The notes: generated from the sequence alone by a model not told the origin. 64,000 bases of DNA from an uncultured Alistipes sp. (GCA_944321185.1 CALUKH010000003.1:92182-156181); one strand, 5' to 3'; numbered from the stretch's first letter, positions 32,228 to 40,916 are shown. Numbers and translations are program-made.

Positions 32228-33097
32228 TCAGAAGACGATGTATCTTTCGGGATCGACGGGTTTGCCGTTGTTCCAGAGTTCGAATTCGAAGAGTTTCACC
32301 TCGCCGTTGTCATCCTCGGCGCTGTAACCGATCTGTTCGCCCGTACGGATGGTCTGCCCCGTGGTGACGAGTGACTGCGAGAGATTGCGGTAGATCGAGA
32401 GGAGGTTTCCGGCGTGCTGGATGATGATCGTGTAGCCGGCCTCGGGGGTCCAGAGGCTCTGCACGACGGTTCCGTTGTCGACGGCTGCCACACGCGCTGC
32501 GGCCGTCGAGGCGATCTTCACGCCGTAGTTGTTGGCCTTCAGGTCGAAATGCACGGTGATGATGCCTTCGATCGGCGGGGCGAGTTCGATGGCTTCATGG
32601 GACTTGCTGCGCGAGGCGTTCTCCTGGCCCGAGAGGGCGTAGGGACCGCTGCCCTCCATCTCGGCCCGCAGCAGCGAATCTTCGCGCGAGGGCATGACCA
32701 GCACCTTCGAGATGCGCGACGAATCAGACGAGGCCAGCACCCGCGAAACGGGTGTGCGACCCTCCATGATCAGCGAGATGTTTTCGTTGTAGGTCATCAT
32801 GTCGTTCATGACACGCTCCATCGAATCGAGGCGGATGATGTTCTGGATGAGGCTTTCGCGCGAACGGTCGGCCTCGGTGCGGTAGCCCGGCAGGAACTCC
32901 AGCACGGGGGTGTAGGCCACCAGCGAGAGCGTGATGATGAAGAGCATGAGCAGGAAGGCGATCAGGCCGGCGAAGATGCTTGCCGGCGAGAGGTGCATGT
33001 GCCACTCCTCGGAGAGGTCCGTGGCGTTGAGCATGTTGAAGCGCCGCTTGCGGAAAAAGCCGCGCCACCAAGCCTTTATGTTGTTCAACCAGTTCAT
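32228..33097 (-). CDS. M23 (LytM) family protein without zinc ligands
   Basis: 289 residues. One membrane helix at about 42-62, a coiled-coil-like region (75-110), and a C-terminal LytM fold (about 175-289) with recognisable VAAVDNGTVVQSLWTPEAGYTIIIQHAGNLLSIYRNLSQSLVTTGQTIRTGEQIGY. Positions normally holding the metal ligands are altered: the HxxxD is N190-Y-G-V-K194, the YAHLS histidine is Asn238 (YRNLS), and HLHFE is LFEFE (269-273). It therefore resembles non-catalytic LytM activators such as EnvC/NlpD. First gene of the run, directly behind the 33.2-kb promoter. Confidence 0.85.
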   Translation of the reverse strand: MNWLNNIKAWWRGFFRKRRFNMLNATDLSEEWHMHLSPASIFAGLIAFLLMLFIITLSLVAYTPVLEFLPGYRTEADRSRESLIQNIIRLDSMERVMNDMMTYNENISLIMEGRTPVSRVLASSDSSRISKVLVMPSREDSLLRAEMEGSGPYALSGQENASRSKSHEAIELAPPIEGIITVHFDLKANNYGVKIASTAAARVAAVDNGTVVQSLWTPEAGYTIIIQHAGNLLSIYRNLSQSLVTTGQTIRTGEQIGYSAEDDNGEVKLFEFELWNNGKPVDPERYIVF

Positions 33098-33207
33098 GTC
33101 CGAAGACGGTTAAGTCGTTTGACGATCGGATTTGCGTCGGGTGTGGTGCACTGCCCCCCCCCGTACCGGGTTTTGGCAACGGAATGCTCCCTCCCGCTTT
33201 ATCCATG

Positions 33208-33239
33208 CAAAGATAACATATGCGCTCCGGACTGCCAAA
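33208..33239 (-). promoter_or_regulatory. Promoter of the nine-gene minus-strand run
   Basis: Minus-strand TTTGG (33235-33239), 19-base spacer, TATCTTTG (33208-33215); one of the best -33/-7 matches in the window. The leader to the ATG at 33097 is about 105 bases. Confidence 0.78.
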
Positions 33240-33297
33240 TTTATTTCGGGTTCGCGGGGCGGCTTTCGGACCTGCCGTCCGAAAGCGAGGAAATTTC

Positions 33298-33328
33298 TTG
33301 GCGTTTCGGGCTGAAATCGTTATCTTTG
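33298..33328 (+). promoter_or_regulatory. Promoter of the nucleotidyltransferase gene
   Basis: TTG (33298-33300), 20-base spacer, TATCTTTG (33321-33328); 39 bases before the ATG. Confidence 0.75.
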
Positions 33329-33367
33329 CGTGTTTTGGAAACCAAACGTCAAATCAACGATAAAATT

Positions 33368-34279
33368 ATGGTAAAACCCACTTTACTGGTACTCGCCGCG
33401 GGCATGGGTTCCCGCTACGGGTCGCTCAAACAGATGGATGGTGTCGGCCCCAACAACGAGGCTATTATCGACTATTCGATCTATGATGCCATCCGGGCCG
33501 GTTTCGGCAAGGTTGTCTTCGTCATCCGTCACTCCTTTGCCAAGGAGTTCCAGGAGGTCTTCTCGGCCGAGCGTTTCGGCGGTCGCATTGCCGTCGAGTT
33601 TGTCTTCCAGGAGTTGGACTACCTCCCCGAAGGACTGACCGTTCCCGAAGGCCGCGTCAAGCCGTGGGGTACGAACCACGCCGTGATGATGGCTGCCGAT
33701 GTCATTCACGAGCCCTTTGCCGTGATCAATGCCGACGACTTCTACGGAGCCGAGGCCTACAAGACCATCGGTGAATACCTCTCGCAGCTGGGCGATTCGA
33801 AGAACCGCTACTGTATGGTGGCCTACGATCTGAACAAGACCCTCTCGGAGAACGGTACCGTATCGCGCGGTGTCTGCGGAGTGGACAAGGAGGGCAATCT
33901 TTCGTCGATGGTCGAGCGGACCCAGATCGAGCGCATGCCCGACGGTCAGATCGTCTTCCATGACGGCGGTGCCGATGAACCCCTGGCCGAGGATACGCCC
34001 GTATCGATGAACCTGTTCGGCTTCACGCCCGATTTCTTCGCCTATTCGAAGGAGTACTTCAAGACGTGGTATGCCGCCAACCGCGACAACATCAAGGCCG
34101 AATTCTACATCCCGACGATGGTCAACAAACTGATCGGCGACGGTACGGCTTCGCTGCGTGTGCTGCGTTCGGCCGCACAATGGCACGGTGTAACCTACAA
34201 GGAGGACAAACCGGCGCTGATGGCCTCGATCGAGAAGATGATTGCCGAGGGCAAGTATCCGCGCAATCTGTGGAAATAG
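33368..34279 (+). CDS. NTP-transferase (nucleotidyltransferase) family protein
   Basis: 303 residues. Glucose-1-phosphate uridylyl/thymidylyltransferase-like Rossmann fold: LLVLAAGMGSRYGSLKQMDGVGPN at the N terminus (signature GxGxRxG...K), VVFVIRHSFAKEFQE, PWGTNHAVMMAADVI, and the metal-binding AVINADDFYG (about 121-130). C-terminal WHGVTYKEDKPALMASIEKMIAEGKYPRNLW is conserved in the Bacteroidota branch. It probably joins NTP to a sugar phosphate or another small phosphate; substrate unknown. An in-frame upstream extension runs antisense to the M23 gene and is discarded; start follows the promoter by 39 bases. Monocistronic, with a perfect palindromic terminator. Confidence 0.85.
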   Translation: MVKPTLLVLAAGMGSRYGSLKQMDGVGPNNEAIIDYSIYDAIRAGFGKVVFVIRHSFAKEFQEVFSAERFGGRIAVEFVFQELDYLPEGLTVPEGRVKPWGTNHAVMMAADVIHEPFAVINADDFYGAEAYKTIGEYLSQLGDSKNRYCMVAYDLNKTLSENGTVSRGVCGVDKEGNLSSMVERTQIERMPDGQIVFHDGGADEPLAEDTPVSMNLFGFTPDFFAYSKEYFKTWYAANRDNIKAEFYIPTMVNKLIGDGTASLRVLRSAAQWHGVTYKEDKPALMASIEKMIAEGKYPRNLWK

Positions 34280-34322
34280 TCCGGCCGGCAAGGTCCTTCT
34301 TCCCGATCGGTTGATCGGAATC

Positions 34323-34366
34323 AAAAAACGGAGGAGAAACCCGATCGGGTTTCTCCTCCGTTTTTT
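34323..34366 (+). terminator. Perfect 44-bp palindromic terminator
   Basis: Bases 34323-34366 are completely self-complementary: six A, CGGAGGAGAAACCCGA, its mirror, six T. Works in both directions; serves the nucleotidyltransferase gene and may stop minus-strand transcription from the wzc-HAD unit. Confidence 0.92.
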
Positions 34367-34681
34367 TGTATGAATTTTTTCGGGGGTTGTACAGGGCCGT
34401 TTCTTGAGAAATCGAGTAGTTCTTTATCGGCCGGTTGGGGATTGCTCTCCGTCTCATCCAGCCAGCCTCTTGCAAGGTCTTCTGATCAGATGTCCTCTTG
34501 AATCGGGCTTGTGGGGTCTGCCCTGTTGTCTGTTACCGTTGTCTTCCGTTGGGCTGGGGCGCTGCTCACCTTTTGTCGGTGTTCTTATTGTCTGCCTTTC
34601 ACTGAGGCGCTGCCTTTCACTGGGGTGGTACTGCCTCTCTGGCCCTCCCCCAACTCGCCCCCTCAGCTCGCCCCCCCCCGG
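34367..34681. other. Intergenic stretch without a supported gene
   Basis: It contains two direct copies of an 18-bp unit (CTGCCTTTCACTGRGGYG, 34592-34627) and a C-rich tract near 34645-34680 just before the HAD stop codon. Open frames here lack promoters and coding character. Confidence 0.5.
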
Positions 34682-35071
34682 TCAGTCGAGGAATCCCTCG
34701 CGGACCAGTTGTTTGCGGATGCGAACCCAGTCGGCTACGGGACGCTTCTCACCATCGATGAAGCGCAACGGGCAACCCAGATTGCTGTCGTCGATGTAGA
34801 GGTCGGCATGAACCTTCGGAGAGGAGGTCCACCGCTTCTGCTCGGGATTTTCGTTCACGGCATAGAGCGGGATTCCGTTCGCGCGGAACCACTCGATGGC
34901 CCGGTCCAACAACTTGCCGTGGCGCATCGAATAGAGGATCAGCCGGCAGCCGTTGTTCACCAGCTCCTTGAGTACCGGTACCGCCCCGGCATCCTCCCCG
35001 ATCTCGGGGTAGGCGTGCGTGACGACGGTTCCATCGAAATCGATGGCGATGACGGCATTGTGAATGGCCAT
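34682..35071 (-). CDS. Small HAD-like hydrolase linked to wzc
   Basis: 129 residues. HAD motif I VIAIDFDGTVV (Asp11, Asp13), motif II in LILYSMRHG (Ser48), and DLYIDDSNLGCPL as motif IV (Asp94-Asp95). No cap domain, so it belongs to the minimal HAD class; YPEIGEDAGAVPVLKELVNNG is typical of a Bacteroidota family with unknown substrate. It starts 5 bases after the wzc stop and is most likely co-transcribed with wza-wzc. The longer frame upstream reads through the wzc Gly-Tyr repeat in another phase and is spurious. Confidence 0.8.
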   Translation of the reverse strand: MAIHNAVIAIDFDGTVVTHAYPEIGEDAGAVPVLKELVNNGCRLILYSMRHGKLLDRAIEWFRANGIPLYAVNENPEQKRWTSSPKVHADLYIDDSNLGCPLRFIDGEKRPVADWVRIRKQLVREGFLD

Positions 35072-35076
35072 GAGCG

Positions 35077-37539
35077 TCAATGTTTGTGTTTGCGGTTCAG
35101 CAGCGACAGCAGGAAGTTCTTGATCCGCTTGCGATAGCTCTCGTCGTAATACTCGTCGCCGTATCCGTAACCATATCCGTACCCGTAGCCATACCCGTAT
35201 CCGTAGCCATATCCATAACCGTGGCGGCGCGTGCGGGCTCCGTTGAGGACGATGCACATGTTGTGGAGTTTCTTTTCGCGGTAGAGTCGTTCGATGTCGG
35301 GCAGCTGACGGCGGTCGAGCACCCCTTCGCGCACGATGTAGATGCAGAGATCCGACAGACGGTCCGTGACGACGGCATCAGCGACCGACATGGCCGGCGT
35401 GCTGTCGAGGAAGATGTAGTCGTACTGTTTGCGCAGCTGGGCGATGAGTTGATCGAGCTTCTCGGAGAGCAGCATCTCGGAGGGGTTGGGCGGCTGGATG
35501 CCGGCATAGATCACATCGAAGTTCTCGTGGTATTGCGTCTTGTTGATCAGCGCTGCGGGATCGGTGATGGTTCCGGCCAGGTAGCCGGTGATTCCGTTAC
35601 GGGTCTTGCCGTGTCCCATGAGCGTGGAGAGGGCATGACGGCGCAGGTCGAGGTCGATCAGGACGACGCGTTTCCCGGCCATGGCGATTGTCATGGCGAG
35701 GTTCATGGCGACGAACGTCTTTCCGGCATGGGGGTTCGACGAGGTAAAGAGGATGGTTTGCATCTGGTTGCCGGCCGAAACGCTCATGAAGGTCATGTTC
35801 GAACGCAGGATGCGGAAGGCCTCCGAGAGGGCGTCGCGTCCGGTTTCGCGGACGGCGATACACTCCTTGTTTTCGCCCTCCTGGTAGGGGATGTCGCCCA
35901 GGAACGGGGCGCTCAGGTTGTCTTCGATGTCCTTGCGGCCGCGGATGGTCGTGTCGAGCATGCCGATCAGGAAGAGCAGTCCGAACGGAATGGCCAGACC
36001 CACGATGACGGCCACGCCGAGGATCATCATCGGGCGCGGCGAGACGGGAACGGCACTTCCGTAGGCGAGGTCGATCGTGCGGGAGTTGCTCTCGGCGACG
36101 GCATAGTTGAGCTGCGTCTCCTCCTGTTTGTTGAGCAGGTAGAGGAACAGCTCCTCCTTGATCTTCTGCTGGCGGGTGATTCCGAGGATGACCTTCTCCT
36201 GCGAAGGCATGGTCGAGATCTTGCGGTTGGCGATCTCCTCTTCGCGGCGCATGGCGTCGCGCTGGATTTCGAGGGTCGAGATGTGCGAATCGAGCGATGC
36301 GATGATCGAGCGCCGTACGGCGGCCAGCAGGTTGTCCAGATCGCGGATGACCGGACTGTTCTCGGAGCTGTTTTCGAGGAGTTTCTCACGCTGGAGGATC
36401 GAGGTGTTGTACTCTTCGATCTGGGCTGCGACGGCCGTATTGGTTACCGAGGCCATGGCGGGGATCAGTTCGCCGGCCTTCGAGGGGTCGTTCAGGTAGT
36501 CGCGGATGAACTCGGCGACGTTGATCTGGTTGTCGAGCGAGAGTCCTTCGGCCTTGTACTGTGAGCTTTCGGTCACGCTGCGGGTTGCCTCCGAGGTGAT
36601 GTCGACCATCTGGTTGTCCTTCTTGAGGTCCTCGATATCCTTGTCGACATCGCTCAGTTCGCGGCCGATGACTTCGAGCCGGGCCTTGACGAATTCGGCG
36701 GTGGTCACCGAGACGCGGCGTTTGTCGTTGATGGCATCCTTTTCGTAGGCGTCGATCAGCGTATTGAGGACATCTTCGGCGCGTTTGGCCACGGAGTTGT
36801 TCATCGAGATGGTGACCACGGAGGCCTGCTTGTTGGCCACGTCGCACTTGACGGCATCGCGGTAGGCATCGGTCGTTGCCTTGAGCGAGTTCTTGTTGAC
36901 GTTGATTGGCACGTCAAGGTACGAAGGATTCATGTAGAGGGTCTTCTGCACGACGATTTCGCCCACGGGGGTCGGAATCGTATCGCCGTACTGGGCCGTG
37001 ATGACGCTGCGGCTCTCCTGTTTGGTGACGAACCCGTCGTGGAACTGCGAGATCTGCACCTCATTGTCGTTGACGGGGGTGACGGTCATCGAGAGCGACT
37101 GGTTTTCGTTGTCGTTGATGAAGGCGACATCGATCGGCGACTGTCCGTAGAGGTCCTTGTCGCGCAGGTGTTCGCGGATGGAGTAGCCTTCGGTCAGGTC
37201 GAGACGGCGTACGACCTCCGACATCAGGCGGCGCGACTGGAGAATAAAGACTTCGTTGTCGACGCTGCGCTGGGTCTGGAAGCCCGTCAGATCGCTGAAG
37301 GCCGAGAGTTCGAGATCACCGCCCTTGCGGCTGTCCTTCACCAGGATCGTCGCCGTACGGCTGTAGATCTTGGGGGTTTTGGCCAGGTAATAGTAGGCCA
37401 CTCCGAGGCAGATGAGAACCGAGAGGACGAACCAGTACCAGTTCATGACGATCATGCGGATGATGTCATGCAGGTTGATGGTGCCGGCCAGATCTTCGCC
37501 GACGGGTTGCGGTTGTATGTTGGACTGCTGATCGGTCAT
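35077..37539 (-). CDS. Wzc-type polysaccharide co-polymerase / bacterial tyrosine kinase
   Basis: 820 residues. Wzz chain-length domain with first membrane helix at about 33-52, a large coiled-coil periplasmic part (to about 500), a second helix at about 502-525, and a cytoplasmic BY-kinase domain: Walker A-like TSSNPHAGKTFVAMNLA (near 605-620), Walker A' VVLIDLDLRRH and a third acidic motif YIFLDSTPAMSVAD. The C terminus carries a tyrosine cluster: ten consecutive Gly-Tyr pairs from residue 774, then GDEYYDESY. Autophosphorylation of such clusters controls capsule or exopolysaccharide export. Preceded by wza, followed by a HAD gene; no polymerase or glycosyltransferase nearby. Confidence 0.92.
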   Translation of the reverse strand: MTDQQSNIQPQPVGEDLAGTINLHDIIRMIVMNWYWFVLSVLICLGVAYYYLAKTPKIYSRTATILVKDSRKGGDLELSAFSDLTGFQTQRSVDNEVFILQSRRLMSEVVRRLDLTEGYSIREHLRDKDLYGQSPIDVAFINDNENQSLSMTVTPVNDNEVQISQFHDGFVTKQESRSVITAQYGDTIPTPVGEIVVQKTLYMNPSYLDVPINVNKNSLKATTDAYRDAVKCDVANKQASVVTISMNNSVAKRAEDVLNTLIDAYEKDAINDKRRVSVTTAEFVKARLEVIGRELSDVDKDIEDLKKDNQMVDITSEATRSVTESSQYKAEGLSLDNQINVAEFIRDYLNDPSKAGELIPAMASVTNTAVAAQIEEYNTSILQREKLLENSSENSPVIRDLDNLLAAVRRSIIASLDSHISTLEIQRDAMRREEEIANRKISTMPSQEKVILGITRQQKIKEELFLYLLNKQEETQLNYAVAESNSRTIDLAYGSAVPVSPRPMMILGVAVIVGLAIPFGLLFLIGMLDTTIRGRKDIEDNLSAPFLGDIPYQEGENKECIAVRETGRDALSEAFRILRSNMTFMSVSAGNQMQTILFTSSNPHAGKTFVAMNLAMTIAMAGKRVVLIDLDLRRHALSTLMGHGKTRNGITGYLAGTITDPAALINKTQYHENFDVIYAGIQPPNPSEMLLSEKLDQLIAQLRKQYDYIFLDSTPAMSVADAVVTDRLSDLCIYIVREGVLDRRQLPDIERLYREKKLHNMCIVLNGARTRRHGYGYGYGYGYGYGYGYGYGYGDEYYDESYRKRIKNFLLSLLNRKHKH

Positions 37540-37548
37540 GATTCGTGA

Positions 37549-38343
37549 TTATTTGGTAAGGGTTACGATAAGCGTGGCCACGGATACGGCCGTACTGATG
37601 AGCGAGAGGTAGAAGCTCCGGTTCTGGCTGATTTCACCCGACTGGGCCTTGTACTTGTTGGGTTTGACGTATACGATGTCGTTCTGCTGGAGGTAGAAGG
37701 CCGGCGAGTTGAACATGTCTTTGGAGGTGAGGTCGAGGACCTCGATGGTGCGTTTGCCGTCGGTTTCGCGGGCAACGATGACATCGCTGCGGACACCGTA
37801 GACGGTCATGTCACCGGCCATGGCCAGAGCGTCGAAGATTGTGATACGATCCCGGTCGATGTCGAAGGTGCCGGGACGGGCCACTTCGCCGATGACCGAG
37901 ATCTTCAGGTTCGAGAACTGGACGTTGACCGTGGGGTCGTTGATGTATCCGCCTTCGATGATCTTGTCGGCGATCACGCGGGCCAGTTCGCTGCGCGTCA
38001 GTCCGGCGCATTCGATGGGCCCGATGATGGGCATGACGACTACACCGTTCTCATCGACGGTTCTTACCTGCAGCGACTGGGTTGTGGAACTTGCGGTCGG
38101 GGTTCCGGAGAGGGAGTTGAGCGAGGTAGCGGAGTTGAACGGTACGGCAAGCTCGGGGTCCTTGCTGTTCACGACGATGGTCAGCCGGTCGAGGGGCTTG
38201 ATGCGGATCTGACCGTTCTGAACGATCTGTTCCGTAGAGGCGGGTTGGGCATCCTGCAGATACCAGACCCGTTTTTGAGCGGCACACGAAGCGAGCAGGA
38301 ATCCTATGATCACGATTCCGGCGAGGCGGAAGAGTTTGTTCAT
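37549..38343 (-). CDS. Polysaccharide export outer membrane protein (Wza-like lipoprotein)
   Basis: 264 residues. Lipoprotein signal with lipobox LLASC (MNKLFRLAGIVIIGFLLASCAAQ). Poly_export domain: RIKPLDRLTIVVNSKDPELAVPFN and VVVMPIIGPIECAGLTRSELARVIADKI (about 48-130), followed by an SLBB domain VNVQFSNLKISVIGEVARPGTFDIDRDRITIFDALAMAGDMTVYG. A C-terminal helix SFYLSLISTAVSVATLIVTLT could insert into the membrane. Forms the outer-membrane exit channel for polysaccharide with the Wzc-like protein encoded 9 bases downstream. Start at 38343 gives the canonical signal. Confidence 0.92.
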   Translation of the reverse strand: MNKLFRLAGIVIIGFLLASCAAQKRVWYLQDAQPASTEQIVQNGQIRIKPLDRLTIVVNSKDPELAVPFNSATSLNSLSGTPTASSTTQSLQVRTVDENGVVVMPIIGPIECAGLTRSELARVIADKIIEGGYINDPTVNVQFSNLKISVIGEVARPGTFDIDRDRITIFDALAMAGDMTVYGVRSDVIVARETDGKRTIEVLDLTSKDMFNSPAFYLQQNDIVYVKPNKYKAQSGEISQNRSFYLSLISTAVSVATLIVTLTK

Positions 38344-38368
38344 ATAAAAGGCTGTTGGTGTGATTGTG

Positions 38369-38376
38369 CAAAGATA
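38369..38376 (-). promoter_or_regulatory. -7 box TATCTTTG for wza-wzc-HAD
   Basis: Perfect TAnnTTTG on the minus strand, 25 bases before the wza ATG. An adjacent TCCGATATGTCGGA inverted repeat, upstream of the box, could be an operator. Confidence 0.65.
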
Positions 38377-38460
38377 ATGAAAATTCCGATATGTCGGATT
38401 TTTTATACGGTCTATTTTACAAGTATGTAAGGGGTCGCGGTCAATATCGGGAAAAAATCG

Positions 38461-38468
38461 TATATTTG
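38461..38468 (+). promoter_or_regulatory. Candidate -7 box TATATTTG upstream of the amylase gene
   Basis: Matches TAnnTTTG but lies about 200 bases before the ATG and lacks a -33 element; tentative. Confidence 0.35.
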
Positions 38469-38670
38469 GTGTCCGAAAAAAAGGTCCGCGAACTGCTTGT
38501 ATGCTGCAAATCGGTTTGTTTGTAGCGTAAACGGGCCGTTTTTGAGCTGCCGATTGCCTTGTCGATTCCGATCCGGATTCGAGGGGAGGGAGAGTATTCC
38601 TCCTGGAACTTTTTTTGCGGACGTTGGAGGATCGGACATACAATTAATAATACATAAAACGAAACGAGAG

Positions 38671-39954
38671 ATGTTGCATCCGGAATGGAGCTATCAGGCC
38701 GTGATCTATGAGATGAACGTGCGTCAGTTGACGCCGGAGGGGACGTTGCGGGCCGCCGCCTCGAAACTTCCGTTTTTGAAGGAACTGGGGGTCGATGCGG
38801 TGTGGCTGATGCCGATCTACCCGATCGGAATCGTGGCCCGCAAGGGTACGTTGGGATCCTACTATTCGATCCGCGACTACTGTGCCGTGAACCCCGAACT
38901 GGGCTCGATGGCCGATTTCGACGCCCTGGTTGCCGAGGCGCATCGCCTGGGGATGAAGATACTGCTCGACTGGGTGGCCAACCACACCTCGCGCGACGCA
39001 CGCTGGATCGACGAGCGGCCGGCATCGTGGTACGAACGGGATGCGGCGGGCGTTCCGGCCGTTCCGTGCGACTGGACCGACACGGCAAAACTCAACTACG
39101 CCGACCACGACGTCTGGCTGGGGCAGGCCGAGGCCATGGAGTTCTGGATCCGCGAGCATGCCGTCGACGGATTCCGGTGCGACATGGCGATGCTGGTGCC
39201 CGTGGAGTTCTGGAACGAAACGGCGCGTCGTCTGCGGGCCGTGAAGCCGGATCTGTTTCTGCTGGCCGAGGCCGAAGAGACGAATCTCTTCGAGCAGGGG
39301 GCCTTCGATGCCTGCTATGCGTGGGAGATGCACCACCTGATGAACGACGTGGCGGCACAGCGTGTGCGGGTCACCTCGCTGCGCGACTACCTCTATGCCG
39401 ATCAGAAGCGGTATCCGGAGTGGGCCATGCGGCTGGCCTTCACGTCGAACCACGACGAGAACAGCTGGAACGGCACGGAATTCAAACGCATGGGGGCGGC
39501 ACGCGAGATCATGACCCTCTTCACCTTTGTGGTGCCGCGCGGACTGCCGCTGATCTATACCGGGCAGGAGATCGGCTACGACCACTCGTTTGCCTTCTTC
39601 GACCGGGATCCGATTCCTGCGGAGCGCTACCACGTGAATGGCTACACGCACTTCCTGCGTCATCTGACGGCGTTGCGGCACGCCAATGCGGCGCTGGCGT
39701 CGGGCGGCCGCGGCGGCCGGCTGCTCGAGATCCGCAACAACGCCGAGGATTGTCTGATGATCCTGGTGCGCGAGGTGGAGGACAATCGGGTGATCGCCGT
39801 GATGAACCTTTCGCCCTATGCGATCCATGCCGACTACTACACGGGCATCTATGCCGGCATGTACACCGATGCCATGACGGGCTGTGCGTATGAGTTCCGC
39901 GGAAGGGTCGAGGAGGATATGGCTCCGTGGAGCTATCGGATTCTGACGCGTTAA
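38671..39954 (+). CDS. Glycoside hydrolase family 13 alpha-amylase-type protein
   Basis: 427 residues, no signal peptide, so probably cytoplasmic. (beta/alpha)8 GH13 catalytic motifs are complete: region I DWVANHTS (100-107), region II DGFRCDMAM with nucleophile Asp171, region III LLAEAEE with acid/base Glu200, and region IV TSNHDEN with Asp262. The C-terminal beta-domain is short. GH13 enzymes hydrolyse or rearrange alpha-glucans; an intracellular form would act on maltodextrin or glycogen. No sus or glycogen genes are adjacent. Start at 38671 (MLHPEWSYQAVIYEMNVRQ); the long upstream extension crosses the promoter region. Confidence 0.92.
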   Translation: MLHPEWSYQAVIYEMNVRQLTPEGTLRAAASKLPFLKELGVDAVWLMPIYPIGIVARKGTLGSYYSIRDYCAVNPELGSMADFDALVAEAHRLGMKILLDWVANHTSRDARWIDERPASWYERDAAGVPAVPCDWTDTAKLNYADHDVWLGQAEAMEFWIREHAVDGFRCDMAMLVPVEFWNETARRLRAVKPDLFLLAEAEETNLFEQGAFDACYAWEMHHLMNDVAAQRVRVTSLRDYLYADQKRYPEWAMRLAFTSNHDENSWNGTEFKRMGAAREIMTLFTFVVPRGLPLIYTGQEIGYDHSFAFFDRDPIPAERYHVNGYTHFLRHLTALRHANAALASGGRGGRLLEIRNNAEDCLMILVREVEDNRVIAVMNLSPYAIHADYYTGIYAGMYTDAMTGCAYEFRGRVEEDMAPWSYRILTR

Positions 39955-39989
39955 ATGCGATAAGGGGATGAAAAACAGGAAATAATTCG

Positions 39990-39997
39990 TATATTTG
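39990..39997 (+). promoter_or_regulatory. -7 box TATATTTG for the beta-barrel protein gene
   Basis: Perfect TAnnTTTG, 82 bases before the ATG at 40080. Confidence 0.6.
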
Positions 39998-40079
39998 CCT
40001 CGTCCGCTCCATCATCGGGCCCGGCCGCGGGACGGAGCGCTCCGTAGAGACGATAATCCCAACCAAAAATAGACGACGT

Positions 40080-40892
40080 ATGAAGAAAATTTACCTATTG
40101 ACAGGCCTGTTCCTGTTTCTGGGTGCGGCGGGTACCCGTGTGCAGGCGCAGAACGAGGCCAACCGGCAGCAGGATTCGCTGCAGCAGGTGGTCAATCAGC
40201 TGACGGCCGAGGTGGACACCTACGCCAAGCAGGATTTTTACCGCAAGGTCTGGACGGATCGGGCCAAGTATTTCAATATCGGCTACGTGAAGCAGACGCT
40301 GACGGACAAGACCTTCGGCGGTGAGATCAAGAGCGATTTCGGTGTTTCGCTGAGCAACGGCAAGACCTATTACCTGCACAAGAAACCGATTGCCGGAATG
40401 ATGAAGTTCGGTCTGGACTGGTCGTGGATGGATATCAACTATGCCAAGTCGACGACGCAGGTGATCGATGAGGAGAACGGCGGTGCGGTTTCGTCGGAGG
40501 CCATGCACCAGCTGGAATACGGCATGCAGTTCGGTCCGTCGTTCACGATCAATCCGGTCCATCACCTGAAGGTGAGCGGCTATTTCCGCGTGACGCCCTC
40601 CTACTCGATGCTGTACATGAACGAGACGTTGCATCACCACTACGTGACGATGTGGAATGCGGGTTTTGCCCTGGCGTGGAAGATGATCTCGGTGGGTGCC
40701 GAATGGCGCTGGGGATCGGCGACGTACAAGGGGCTGTCGTTCGACGAGTCGAATTTCGACGAGGACTCGTTTGAGGAGACGGACGATCCGTCGATGGACG
40801 ACATCATGGGCGATCTGTTCGGCCAGCTGTCCGTCGCCGAGCGCAAGTTGAAGACTTCGTCGCTGCGCCTGTATGTGAGCTTCCGCTTCTGA
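40080..40892 (+). CDS. Predicted outer membrane beta-barrel protein, unknown function
   Basis: 270 residues. Signal peptide MKKIYLLTGLFLFLGAAGTRVQAQ. A short Q-rich helical region (NEANRQQDSLQQVVNQLTAEV) precedes a barrel-like part with alternating aromatic strands (YFNIGYVKQTL, DFGVSLSNGKTYYLH, MMKFGLDWSWMDINY, LEYGMQFGPSFTINPVHHLKVSGYFRVTPSY, NAGFALAWKMISVGAEWRWGSATY) and a C-terminal LRLYVSFRF ending in Phe, as expected for BAM-inserted proteins. An acidic loop FDESNFDEDSFEETDDPSMDD (about 221-241) lies before the last strand. Family not identified. Monocistronic with strong terminator. Confidence 0.75.
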   Translation: MKKIYLLTGLFLFLGAAGTRVQAQNEANRQQDSLQQVVNQLTAEVDTYAKQDFYRKVWTDRAKYFNIGYVKQTLTDKTFGGEIKSDFGVSLSNGKTYYLHKKPIAGMMKFGLDWSWMDINYAKSTTQVIDEENGGAVSSEAMHQLEYGMQFGPSFTINPVHHLKVSGYFRVTPSYSMLYMNETLHHHYVTMWNAGFALAWKMISVGAEWRWGSATYKGLSFDESNFDEDSFEETDDPSMDDIMGDLFGQLSVAERKLKTSSLRLYVSFRF

Positions 40893-40916
40893 GCGGGTGT
40901 CGCGGGTGTGAAAACG

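Larger units (their letters stand above)
38344..38670. other. Divergent intergenic region between wza and the amylase gene
   Basis: It holds the wza promoter (38369-38376) and a weaker plus-strand box (38461-38468), plus a small inverted repeat TCCGA-TATG-TCGGA followed by six T at about 38386-38405. No gene is supported; the frames across it are low-quality extensions of flanking genes. Confidence 0.55.

Noticed and set aside
34404-35137. Plus-strand frames between the palindromic terminator and wzc
   Set aside because: No promoter or signal, and they run antisense through the HAD gene and the wzc tail.
38497-38670. N-terminal extension of the GH13 amylase
   Set aside because: The extra residues have no GH13 similarity, cross an intergenic region and include no better start than the ATG at 38671.
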